Below are positions 37,301-45,489 of a stretch of 64,000 nt of DNA, in pieces. The DNA comes from Bacteroides timonensis (GTDB taxonomy: Bacteria > Bacteroidota > Bacteroidia > Bacteroidales > Bacteroidaceae). The notes beneath the pieces were generated by a model that made no database searches, was not told the DNA's origin, and saw nothing but the letters and a program-made list of their open reading frames with translations. Numbering within the stretch: the stretch's first letter is position 1; each line of letters opens with the position of its first letter. Location: assembly GCF_000513195.1 (NCBI RefSeq), contig NZ_CBVI010000090.1, positions 1 through 64,000 of the forward strand. Reading direction: 5' to 3'. The translations under genes and the position numbers were made by a program.

Positions 37301-38430
37301 ACTCAGGAAAGGGGATAGCTAAAGAGAATCTTGCAAAGATATTCGATCGCTATAAGATATTGGATTCTTTTGAAATGAATGGCAAGAATTCACGGAATGG
37401 GCTGGGATTGGCTATTTGTAAGAATATGGTTACTCTGTTGAACGGTGAAATCAATGTCAGCAGTATTCAGAATGAGATAACGACATTTACAGTCACTTTA
37501 CCGGAACTATCGCCCACTGCACAGGAAGCGGAAACACCCCAAAAAGTGTATGAAACAGGACCTCTGAATACAAATACGGAGCCCATGGAACTGGAACAGA
37601 CCGCTGTTAATTTCGACACTTCCAAGCATACGGTTATGATCATTGACGACGATCCTTCTATGCTATGGTTCGTCTCGGAAATATTTGTAGATAAATACAA
37701 TGTATTATCTTTCAATAACGCTGCAGAAGCTTTTGCCAGCCTGGAACTGAAGCAGCCGGATCTGATTATTTCAGATGTGATGATGCCTGAAATAGACGGA
37801 CTTTCCTTTGCCCAGAAAATCAAGCAAAACAAGTTATGGAGCCATATTCCACTCATTCTACTGTCTGCCCTTCATCACGAAGACGATCAGGTGAAAGGCA
37901 TTGAGGCTGGTGCAGAAGTGTATGTGACGAAACCTTTCAATGTAAAATACTTAGAGAAAGTAGTCTACCGGTTGATTAAAAGAGAATCGGACCTGAAAGA
38001 ATATTATAGTTCCATATTCAGTTCATTCAAAGTGGAAAACGGGAACTGTATCCACAAAGAAGATCAGGAATTCCTGGATAAGGTGATAGAAACCATAGAA
38101 AAGAATATCACAAACCCTGACTTATCCGTTGAACTATTGAGCAGTGACCTGGGCTATAGCACCCGTCAGTTCTACCGTAAATTAAAACCTATAACGGACA
38201 AATCCCCCGCTGATATCATCAAAGAATATCGCCTCACAATGGCCGAGCGACTGTTGCTGACAAAGAACTATACCATTGAGGAAATAATGGACAAGACAGG
38301 TTTCAATAACCGCGGAACGTTCTATAAATTATTCTCCCAGCGTTTCGGTATGCCACCACGCCAATATAGGGAACAGCAGAAAGATAGTGTGAAGAAGGAA
38401 TTGACAGATATGGATTCTATCAACGGATAA
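34357..38430 (+). CDS. hybrid two-component system regulator (HTCS1)
   Basis: HTCS proteins join sensor kinase and response regulator in one chain and switch on a nearby PUL when a glycan breakdown product binds the periplasmic sensor. The 1357-residue protein has a signal sequence, a two-domain Reg_prop beta-propeller (repeats such as DHQGVIWIGSCDGLNIFDG and EEQTLWIGTKGGGILRI), a Y_Y_Y domain, one membrane segment (NWAYILYFILTALFCILAVY, about 786-805), HisKA with H838 (FFTNITHEFCTPLT), HATPase (NGLGLAICKNM), a receiver with D1140 (ISDVMMPEIDG) and an AraC-type HTH at the end. All catalytic residues are present. By position it should control PUL 1, although an unrelated ATPase gene separates them. 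Confidence 0.95.
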   Translation: MKNRHYFPQVSLFICILCCFPHLIHAYSLRQFSNKNGLSNSAILSLYQDHQGVIWIGSCDGLNIFDGTNIHVYNPVNPTKAPLSGNLINDIMETEKDVLWIQTNYGLDRLDTKLQTSKSFTEFKDKNYMAKSRDNDLFIVKDDGYIYYYQPEKQLFQKLEVAQIAFGHVLSTIIDKNNILWVFTSNNDTRSYQINKNKEGITLTPSNLFKHPEQLLWAFAEEDLAYFIDKTYSLYEYDFGNQQQYFIADLKAEVETRGEVSSIIKQQNDYYIGFKSSGLIVLKYMSDQKIKYQIQDTEIHSGIFCLMKDKYQDIVWIGTDGQGVYMYFNDAFSITNTLLDTPVYQINNPVRTVYYDEEQTLWIGTKGGGILRIRNYSPETNAAVSFDRISISNSTLTDNTVYCFAPGSANRLWIGTENGLNYYSYQNKQLKAFTVIADGKKVKYVHSINELNDTTLWVSTVGEGIVKVILDKAGSSPSVKSATRIVLDDGRMASNYFFTSFQENDSILWFGNRGYGAYRLNVETEQLTPYRFDNVVNSQTANDIFAIYKNEKGYWLGTSSGLLHFNEDYSHYHDRADLFSNNTVHGILEDQQNNLWISTNQGLVRFNPKTNTGQTYDRENGLEVTEFSDGAFYKDLRTETLFFGGTNGFVTVKPNAYIMADYMPQINLKGLSIFGKEYNIHDFLHDKKGKKILQLDYSQNFFCIDFMAIDYINGNNYSYSYKLDEVSSQWIESGISASAIFSNLAPGQYTLLVKYKNNMNGKECEPQKLLIQITPPWYLSNWAYILYFILTALFCILAVYRIVHQYRRKQHRMIEKLNREKKEEVYESKLRFFTNITHEFCTPLTLIYGPCEKILAYPQSDSYIRKYGKMIQQNTEKLNGLILELLEFRRLETGHKVLSIQRLSVSDKLRNIAESFCELAENKNLNYRLDIEPDIEWNTDISCFSKIVNNLISNAFKYTPEEGNITIGLKVENQLLTLNISNSGKGIAKENLAKIFDRYKILDSFEMNGKNSRNGLGLAICKNMVTLLNGEINVSSIQNEITTFTVTLPELSPTAQEAETPQKVYETGPLNTNTEPMELEQTAVNFDTSKHTVMIIDDDPSMLWFVSEIFVDKYNVLSFNNAAEAFASLELKQPDLIISDVMMPEIDGLSFAQKIKQNKLWSHIPLILLSALHHEDDQVKGIEAGAEVYVTKPFNVKYLEKVVYRLIKRESDLKEYYSSIFSSFKVENGNCIHKEDQEFLDKVIETIEKNITNPDLSVELLSSDLGYSTRQFYRKLKPITDKSPADIIKEYRLTMAERLLLTKNYTIEEIMDKTGFNNRGTFYKLFSQRFGMPPRQYREQQKDSVKKELTDMDSING

Positions 38431-38449
38431 CACCACCGGATAAGAATAA

Positions 38450-38475
38450 AAAAGGGAAGTTTTTACTTCCCTTTT
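38450..38475. terminator. bidirectional terminator between HTCS1 and mutS
   Basis: AAAAGGGAAGT (38450-38460) pairs perfectly with ACTTCCCTTTT (38465-38475) around a TTTT loop. It overlaps the last codons of mutS and serves both convergent genes. Confidence 0.8.
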
Positions 38476-41081
38476 ACAATCCTCTTAATATCATTCAACT
38501 TATTCAATGCCTCCAGCGGGGTCAGATTATTCACATCCAGATTCAAAATCTCGTCACGTATCTGGCAGAGCACAGGATCTTCCAACTGGAAAAAGCTAAG
38601 CTGCATGCCGCCACGCGTCTCTCCTACTTCCGCCATCGGCTTACTTGCAATACCTTGCTGACGATTGTCCGCCTCAAGCTGTTTCAGAATGTCATTCGCA
38701 CGTTTTACGATACTTTTCGGCATACCCGCCATCTTTGCCACATGGATACCAAAGGAGTGTTCACTACCGCCACGTTCCAGTTTACGTAGGAAAATGACCT
38801 TATTATCCACCTCCTTTACGGAAACATTGTAGTTCTTGATACGCTTGAAGCTTTTCTCCATCTCGTTCAACTCGTGATAGTGCGTAGCAAACAACGTACG
38901 CGCCTTTGCTTTAGGATGTTCATGGATATGCTCTACAATTGCCCAGGCAATAGAAATACCGTCGTACGTAGATGTACCTCGTCCCAACTCGTCAAAGAGC
39001 ACCAGACTGCGCGAAGAAAGGTTATTCAAAATATCAGCCGCCTCGTTCATTTCCACCATGAAAGTAGACTCTCCGACAGAAATATTATCACTGGCACCTA
39101 CACGGGTAAATATCTTATCCACCAAACCGATATGTGCACTCTCGGCAGGTACGAAGCTACCAATCTGTGCCAGCAGCGTTATCAACGCCGTCTGTCTCAG
39201 CAATGCAGACTTACCCGCCATGTTCGGACCGGTAATGATGATGATCTGTTGCGAGCTACTATCCAGCACCACATCATTGGCAATGTACTTCTCTCCTATG
39301 GGAAGTTGCTTCTCGATAACCGGATGTCGTCCCTGGCGGATATCCAGTACATCGTTGTCTTCGATGACAGGACGTATATAATTATTCTCACGTGCCACAT
39401 TGGCAAAAGACAGCAAACAGTCCAGACGCGCGATCTGGTTTGCATTCACCTGAATGGCAGGAATAAACTCACTTAAAGCCTGCACCAGTTCCATGTAGAG
39501 CTGGGTTTCCAGTATCAATATCTTATCTTCGGCACCGAGAATTTTCTCTTCGTACTCTTTCAGCTCTTGTGTAATGTAACGTTCGGCATTGGCCAAGGTC
39601 TGTTTACGTATCCACTCCTGTGGTACCTTATCCTTATGTGTATTGCGCACTTCAATATAGTAACCGAATACATTGTTGTAACCGATTTTCAGACTGGGAA
39701 TTTCAGTCAGCTCACTTTCCCGTTGCTGTATCTGTAGCAGATAATCTTTACCGGAATAAGCTATCTGGCGTAATTCATCCAATTCGGCATTGACGCCCAA
39801 CTTCATAACACCACCTTTGTTTATCAGCAACGGAGGATCATTATTAATCTCTTTTTCAATGCGGTCGCGAATGGACTTACAGATATTCAGTTGCTCACCG
39901 ATACGGTTCAGACTGGCATTATCCGCCTCCATACAAGCTTCCTTAATAGGCTCGATAGCCTGCAAAGCTACCTTTAATGCAACTACTTCACGAGGAGAAA
40001 CACGTCCTACAGCCACTTTAGAGATGATACGTTCCAAATCGCCTATCAAATGCAACTGTTCTTCGATCAGTTCTTTGAAATCCGGCTGACGAAAGAAGTA
40101 TTCCACCACGTTCAGACGTTCATTGATAGGCAACACATCTTTCAACGGAAACACCAACCAGCGCTTCAGTAAACGGGCACCCATCGGACTGATAGTCTTA
40201 TCAATCACATTTAGCAAACTGCTGCCTCCATCATTCATGCTGCCTATCAACTCAAGGCTACGGACCGTGAATTTATCCAGACGGACGTATTTATCTTCTT
40301 CAATACGTGCCAAAGAAGTGATATGCCCGATTTGGGTATGCTGCGTCATGATGAGATATTGCAGGATAGCTCCCGAAGCGATGATACCATTCTTGAGATG
40401 CTCTACACCAAAACCTTTCAGATTCTTCGTTTCAAAATGCTTCAGAAGTTTCTCCCGGGCGGTAGTCTCTGTAAACACCCAGTCGTCCAGTTCGAAGGTA
40501 AAGAACTTACTTCCGAAATTCCCCTCGAACATGCCCCGCTTACCACGCTCAAAAAGTACTTCTTTAGGCGCGAAGTTATTCAATAGCTTGTCTACATAGT
40601 CGAAAGGCCCTTCTGCTGTGAGGAACTCACCCGTAGATATATCGAGAAATGCCACACCGCACGTTCCCTTACCAAAATGTACGGCAGCCAGGAAGTTATT
40701 CTCCCGGTAATTCAGTATATTATCATTGATGGAAACACCGGGAGTTACCAGTTCCGTAATACCCCGCTTCACCAGTTTCTTGGTCATTTTCGGGTCTTCC
40801 AACTGGTCACAGATGGCTACACGCTTCCCGGCACGTACCAGTTTAGGCAGATACGTATCCAGTGCATGATGAGGGAATCCCGCCATTTCAACAGTCTTCC
40901 CTTTACCATTGGCACGCTTAGTCAGGGTAATTCCCAGGATTTCGGCTGCAACAACAGCATCGGTAGAATAAGTTTCATAGAAGTCGCCGCAGCGAAACAG
41001 CATAACGGCATCAGGATGCTTGGCTTTCAGGTCCAAGAACTGTTTCATCATCGGGGTAAGGGCAATATCTTCTTCGCTCAC
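38463..41081 (-). CDS. mutS: DNA mismatch repair protein MutS
   Basis: MutS recognises mispaired bases and starts repair. The 872-residue protein has the mismatch-binding F-x-E motif in RCGDFYETY, the connector and lever domains, and a C-terminal ABC-like ATPase with Walker [14 protein letters not shown], Walker [17 protein letters not shown] and the ATHYHEL switch. Length and domain order are normal and no damage is visible. It lies between the two hybrid regulators, an unusual neighbourhood for a housekeeping gene but not otherwise informative. Confidence 0.97.
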   Translation of the reverse strand: MSEEDIALTPMMKQFLDLKAKHPDAVMLFRCGDFYETYSTDAVVAAEILGITLTKRANGKGKTVEMAGFPHHALDTYLPKLVRAGKRVAICDQLEDPKMTKKLVKRGITELVTPGVSINDNILNYRENNFLAAVHFGKGTCGVAFLDISTGEFLTAEGPFDYVDKLLNNFAPKEVLFERGKRGMFEGNFGSKFFTFELDDWVFTETTAREKLLKHFETKNLKGFGVEHLKNGIIASGAILQYLIMTQHTQIGHITSLARIEEDKYVRLDKFTVRSLELIGSMNDGGSSLLNVIDKTISPMGARLLKRWLVFPLKDVLPINERLNVVEYFFRQPDFKELIEEQLHLIGDLERIISKVAVGRVSPREVVALKVALQAIEPIKEACMEADNASLNRIGEQLNICKSIRDRIEKEINNDPPLLINKGGVMKLGVNAELDELRQIAYSGKDYLLQIQQRESELTEIPSLKIGYNNVFGYYIEVRNTHKDKVPQEWIRKQTLANAERYITQELKEYEEKILGAEDKILILETQLYMELVQALSEFIPAIQVNANQIARLDCLLSFANVARENNYIRPVIEDNDVLDIRQGRHPVIEKQLPIGEKYIANDVVLDSSSQQIIIITGPNMAGKSALLRQTALITLLAQIGSFVPAESAHIGLVDKIFTRVGASDNISVGESTFMVEMNEAADILNNLSSRSLVLFDELGRGTSTYDGISIAWAIVEHIHEHPKAKARTLFATHYHELNEMEKSFKRIKNYNVSVKEVDNKVIFLRKLERGGSEHSFGIHVAKMAGMPKSIVKRANDILKQLEADNRQQGIASKPMAEVGETRGGMQLSFFQLEDPVLCQIRDEILNLDVNNLTPLEALNKLNDIKRIVKGK

Positions 41082-41259
41082 AGTAGTTGTTCTTTATAAA
41101 TTTATTAATAGGCAAAAGTGCAGCTTATTTTCGCAGCCATGCAAAGATAATTCTTTTTTAGAAAACAAGTGCTGAGGGGGCTCAAATCCTTAGTAAGCCT
41201 TAACAAAAACAATGTTTTTGCTAAAACATGTTATGAAACACTCTTTTTTATTTGTTTTA

Positions 41260-41290
41260 TTTGCAGATATCCCAGAAGTCCGTATCTTTG
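41260..41290 (+). promoter_or_regulatory. full Bacteroides promoter upstream of a small RNA-like unit
   Basis: TTTG at 41260-41263 (-33) is followed after 19 bases by TATCTTTG at 41283-41290 (-7), a textbook match to the Bacteroides primary sigma consensus. Confidence 0.75.
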
Positions 41291-41296
41291 CACTGT

Positions 41297-41358
41297 GTTT
41301 TTCATAGTATTAGATTTAAGGTTAACAAAGGTTGGAGTACAGCGGTACTCCTTTTTTT
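41297..41358 (+). ncRNA. putative small RNA (copy A of a paralogous pair)
   Basis: A consensus promoter lies just upstream, and a perfect terminator (GGAGTAC at 41334-41340, GTACTCC at 41345-41351, then seven T) ends the unit, giving a transcript of about 60 bases with no start codon or reading frame. Its core (TTTTTCATAGT then TTTAAGGTTAA) recurs in the unit at 59957-60035, which has a different terminator stem. It may be a member of a dispersed Bacteroides small-RNA or leader family. The start base is estimated from the -7 element. Confidence 0.5.
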
Positions 41359-41424
41359 ATGCCCATACTTTACAGGAAGGTTCACAAAAATGCCATTTTG
41401 ATTGAAGTATTGCCAATAATACCC

Positions 41425-41432
41425 TATTTTTG
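41425..41432 (+). promoter_or_regulatory. -7 promoter element of HTCS2
   Basis: TATTTTTG matches TAnnTTTG, 33 bases before the ATG at 41466, and lies after the small RNA terminator. Confidence 0.55.
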
Positions 41433-41465
41433 CAATCGTCACCAAAGAAAACACCTTGTAACATT

Positions 41466-41978
41466 ATGGAAAACAGAATTCATCGTACAGAAATTCAGAT
41501 ATATGTATCCCCCTTTCTCATTGTCATCTTCCTATTAATGAGCATTTCCTCATATGCACAGCAAATAATAGCCAAACAAATGCCTTTTCTAGAACAGCTG
41601 CCTTCCAATGAAGTAATAGACTTACATCAGGATCAGAATGGATTCATCTGGTTAGGGACTAAAAACGGCTTAGGACGATATGACGGATACCAACTCCAGA
41701 CTTTCAAATCAGATTTTAACCAGCCTCATTTATTAACCGATGACTTCATCTGGTGTTTTGCTGAAGATGATAATTGCCTGCTGGTAGGAACAAGACAAGG
41801 GGTTAATTTGGTGGATAAGAGTAACTATCAGATACGGCCATTCCCAGATACAGAAATCCAGAATACATGGATAAACTTCATGTTGGTAGATAGCCGGAAA
41901 GAACTATGGATATGTACCCGTAATCAGGTTTCTCACTATAATTCCGACTATTCGTTGAAGAAGGCTACGGAAATTTGA
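41466..41978 (+). CDS. HTCS2 N-terminal fragment (frameshifted hybrid regulator)
   Basis: This piece encodes a signal sequence (PFLIVIFLLMSISSYAQQ) and the first three or so beta-propeller repeats of a hybrid two-component regulator (EVIDLHQDQNGFIWLGTKNG; LLVGTRQGVNL; DSRKELWICTRNQVSHY). It stops at a TGA (41976-41978) that would not be met if one base were added in the GAAATTTGATC stretch, because the same protein continues immediately in the next frame. It is therefore the front part of one broken gene. The start at 41466 was chosen over a TTG at 41430, which lies inside the promoter. Confidence 0.8.
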   Translation: MENRIHRTEIQIYVSPFLIVIFLLMSISSYAQQIIAKQMPFLEQLPSNEVIDLHQDQNGFIWLGTKNGLGRYDGYQLQTFKSDFNQPHLLTDDFIWCFAEDDNCLLVGTRQGVNLVDKSNYQIRPFPDTEIQNTWINFMLVDSRKELWICTRNQVSHYNSDYSLKKATEI

Positions 41979-44900
41979 TCCCGGCGGTTCCCAATAATGG
42001 TATAAACTCAATATATGAAGATCATTTCGGCAATATATGGGTATGCACATGGGGAGGAGGTTTATATAAGTATCTCAAGAATACAGATACATTTATGAGT
42101 TTCCCTACACTCGGAGCGAATAATAATCCGTTTAAAATATTTCAGGACAGAGATGACCAATATTGGATATTGACTTGGGGAGACGGTATCTACCGTTTTC
42201 ATCCGGATGCAACAGAGGATAAAATGTACACGCATCAAGAAATCTTCAATGAAAAACTGCACCTGCCTGAAACCGCCTTCTTCAGTGTAGTACAAGATGA
42301 TGTTTACGGCTATATATGGGTATTCGGCTACCACGAACTCTATGCTTTCAAAGTGGTGGACGGACATCTGGAAAAAGTGGACCTCAGCTCGTATATGTTC
42401 GATTATAACAAAATGTTCAGCCAGATCATTAAAGACAGGGAAGGCAACCTTTGGGCCGGGGCTTATGACAGCGGGTATCACTTGCTAATGGGAAATCCTG
42501 CCATAGCTAATAACTTCCTGCCCAAACTGAAAAGACATGTAGGTTTCGACACGAATATAACCACTCTGGGTATTGACCCCAACAATGGGCTCTGGTTCAA
42601 TCAGGAACGTTGGGGACTCTGCTGGTATGACATAGAACAGGATAAATTCTATGACTACTCAAATACAAATTCCGGAGTGCATAATGTAGGATATATCCTC
42701 CGTTCGAAACAGCCGGGAGAATTCTGGTTGGGATGCAGAGACCAGCCTACTCTCTACAAAGCAAAACTAAACAGTAAAAGAGAAATTGAGTACCTACTGG
42801 CAAAGGACTTATATACACCAAAGGGGACTACAGGCAACATTACATCCATGTATGAAGACAGTAAGGGAAATTTATGGGTAGCTACCACCGGACAGCTCTA
42901 TCTAAAACCGGACGGCAAAGACTTTATCATCCCCGAATTCTCTATGCCCAACATTACATCTATTGCAGAAGACGGACACGGTAACATCTGGTTGGCAACC
43001 GAAGATTCCGGTTTACATAAGGTTTCTTTAGAGGATAAACTGAAACCGATTAAACAATACTCAACCCAGAATTCATCCTTACCCAGTAACAATATTGATA
43101 AGATAGTGATCCAGGAAAACCATCTATGGATCGCCACTACTCAAGGTTCCATCCTGAAAATGGATCTCAACTCAGAGACAATGAAGGACTTCAGTAGCTC
43201 ATGCGGAATGACCGGACAGTCTATTTTAGGGATGAAACATGACAGGAATACCCTTTGGATACTAACAAACCGACAATTGACTGCCTATGATATCCAGTCA
43301 GATAGATACATTCATTATTCAAATTCAGACGAATCCGTTCAGATAAACTCGTTCAAGAAGGACGTCATAGACTTGTTCAACGGCAGGCTTTATGCCGGTG
43401 GGCATGGTGGCTTTGTATCGATGGCTTCCTCAAAATTCCCGTCTAAGAAGATCAATTCCAATCCGGTCATCATAACAGATATCAAAGTATCCAATAATTC
43501 TTTCTTCTTCAATCCCCAGCGCCAGTCGAAAGATTTATCAACCCGAAGCATCTGGTTGGAGCCCGAAGATAACAATCTTGAAATCTTCTTCTCCGCTCTT
43601 CAATTTACAGCAACATCGAGAATAAGATACGCCTACAAGATGGATGGCGTGGACAAAGAGTGGGTATACACCGAAACCGGTAATCGGTCGGCTTTCTACA
43701 ATAAAATTCCTAAAGGATATCATACTTTCAAGGTACGCTCTACGGATGAATACGGCTACTGGAAAGACGACGTCACAGAACTGCGTATCTATAAAAAGCC
43801 GGCTTGGTACGAAACATGGTGGGCATACGGTACCTATATAACTCTCATCATTCTGATCCTTTATTCCATCATTTTCTATTACCTGCACAGGGTAAGACGG
43901 TCCGACCAGGTTAGATTCCAGAAAGAACTGACCAAGACTAAACTGGAATATTTCACCCATATAAGCCATGAACTGCTCACCCCGCTCACTACCATCAGTT
44001 GCGTAGCAGATGATTTGGAAGAAACAAAGGCATCTCCACAGGAAGATGTACATATATTGAAAAGTAATGTGCTCCGCTTAAAACGCTTAATCCAGCAAGT
44101 GCTAGATTTCCGGAAAGTAGAAAACGACTCGTTTGTACTCACCCCTACCTATGGCAATATCAGCAGCTTCATCCGTGAAATCTACCATACAGGCATACGA
44201 CCGATCATTGAAAAGAAAAACCTTCATTTCAGTCTTCATCTGAAAGAAAAAGACATTTGGGGATATATGGACTTTGACAAAATAGACAAGGTTCTGTACA
44301 ACATACTCTCGAATGCGGCCAAATATACACCTGCCGATAAAAAAGTAGAGCTGAATGTATCGACTCTGCAAAAGGATAATTCCCGATTCCTCCGGATAGA
44401 GGTGCAGGATGAAGGAATAGGCATAGACCAGAAAGAAATATCCAAGATATTCACTCCATTCTATGTGAACAAAACAGCTTATGCACCTCAATCAAACGGT
44501 GTAGGGCTTTCATTAACCAAGAAACTAGTAACCTTGCATAAAGGAGACATCCAGGTAGAAAGCAGCATCGGAGAAGGTTCCAGATTCACCGTTCTAATCC
44601 CTATCGACCGGAATTATTATCCGGAGATAAAGGACATTATCGAAACCAGTAAAATACCGTCAATAGTACCGAATGATGCAACAGAAGATACAGAAGAGAA
44701 AGAAGGTACGATATTACTGGTAGATGACAATGAAGAGTTCCTGCTATTGATGAAAAGAAAGTTGGCAACACACTACAATATACTCACTGCTACGAATGGG
44801 AAAAAAGCATTGGAAATTGTAAGAAGCGAAGACGTAGACCTGATGGTCAGTGACTATATGATGCCCGAAATGGATGGAATCGAGCTCTGTGCAACAATGA

Positions 44901-45472
44901 AACAGGACATCAACACCAGTCATATACCGGTGCTGATGCTTACGGCAAAGAATTCTGTGGAAGACCAGGTGAAATGTTTCAATGCAGGAGCAAACGGCTA
45001 CCTGACGAAACCATTTGAAATGAAGATGCTGAATGCACGCATCGACAATCTGATGAAATCCAACCAGAAGCGACAAGAGAAGTTCAGAGTCGATACGGAA
45101 ATCAATGTTGTAGCACTGGAATATCAGAGTACCGACGAGCAGTTCCTGGAAAAAGCCATCGAATGTGTTGAGAAGTATCTGGTTGAATCAGATTTTGATA
45201 TAGATGCTTTCGCTTCAGAACTTAATGTCTCCAAATCCACCCTAAACAGGAAAATGAAGGTTATGACCGGGCTTTCACCTGTTGAGTTTATCCGGAATAT
45301 CAGACTTAAACATGCCTGTACAATACTAAAAAAGCCTTTTGTGAATATATCCGAAGTGGCTTATGCCGTAGGTTTCTCCAATCCTAAATACTTCAAAAAA
45401 TGCTTCAAAAACGAATTTGGTATGACTCCCACTGAGTATCAGAAAAAAGAAGAAGAGAAATCTTCAATCTAG
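41975..45472 (+). CDS. HTCS2 main body (hybrid two-component regulator, frameshifted start)
   Basis: This frame continues the propeller (SIYEDHFGNIWVCTWGGGLY onward), then the Y_Y_Y domain, one membrane segment (TLIILILYSIIFYYL), HisKA with the His in YFTHISHELLTPLTT (codon 43967), HATPase (GVGLSLTKKLVTLH), a receiver with its Asp in VSDYMMPEMDG (codon 44852) and an AraC-type HTH (SEVAYAVGFSNPKYFKKCF). The first possible start is a TTG at 41975; translated from there the 1165-residue product would lack the signal peptide and would not be correctly placed in the membrane. Restoring one base joins it to the preceding fragment. It is the expected regulator of PUL 2, which begins at 48431 beyond a kinase gene. 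Confidence 0.88.
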   Translation: MIPAVPNNGINSIYEDHFGNIWVCTWGGGLYKYLKNTDTFMSFPTLGANNNPFKIFQDRDDQYWILTWGDGIYRFHPDATEDKMYTHQEIFNEKLHLPETAFFSVVQDDVYGYIWVFGYHELYAFKVVDGHLEKVDLSSYMFDYNKMFSQIIKDREGNLWAGAYDSGYHLLMGNPAIANNFLPKLKRHVGFDTNITTLGIDPNNGLWFNQERWGLCWYDIEQDKFYDYSNTNSGVHNVGYILRSKQPGEFWLGCRDQPTLYKAKLNSKREIEYLLAKDLYTPKGTTGNITSMYEDSKGNLWVATTGQLYLKPDGKDFIIPEFSMPNITSIAEDGHGNIWLATEDSGLHKVSLEDKLKPIKQYSTQNSSLPSNNIDKIVIQENHLWIATTQGSILKMDLNSETMKDFSSSCGMTGQSILGMKHDRNTLWILTNRQLTAYDIQSDRYIHYSNSDESVQINSFKKDVIDLFNGRLYAGGHGGFVSMASSKFPSKKINSNPVIITDIKVSNNSFFFNPQRQSKDLSTRSIWLEPEDNNLEIFFSALQFTATSRIRYAYKMDGVDKEWVYTETGNRSAFYNKIPKGYHTFKVRSTDEYGYWKDDVTELRIYKKPAWYETWWAYGTYITLIILILYSIIFYYLHRVRRSDQVRFQKELTKTKLEYFTHISHELLTPLTTISCVADDLEETKASPQEDVHILKSNVLRLKRLIQQVLDFRKVENDSFVLTPTYGNISSFIREIYHTGIRPIIEKKNLHFSLHLKEKDIWGYMDFDKIDKVLYNILSNAAKYTPADKKVELNVSTLQKDNSRFLRIEVQDEGIGIDQKEISKIFTPFYVNKTAYAPQSNGVGLSLTKKLVTLHKGDIQVESSIGEGSRFTVLIPIDRNYYPEIKDIIETSKIPSIVPNDATEDTEEKEGTILLVDDNEEFLLLMKRKLATHYNILTATNGKKALEIVRSEDVDLMVSDYMMPEMDGIELCATMKQDINTSHIPVLMLTAKNSVEDQVKCFNAGANGYLTKPFEMKMLNARIDNLMKSNQKRQEKFRVDTEINVVALEYQSTDEQFLEKAIECVEKYLVESDFDIDAFASELNVSKSTLNRKMKVMTGLSPVEFIRNIRLKHACTILKKPFVNISEVAYAVGFSNPKYFKKCFKNEFGMTPTEYQKKEEEKSSI

Positions 45473-45489
45473 ATACTTTGAAAGGTGTC

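Noticed and set aside
41960-41990. Programmed ribosomal frameshift in HTCS2
   Set aside because: GAAATTTGATC is not a classic slippery heptamer, no following stem was seen, and such regulators are not known to use frameshifting. A one-base loss or error is simpler.
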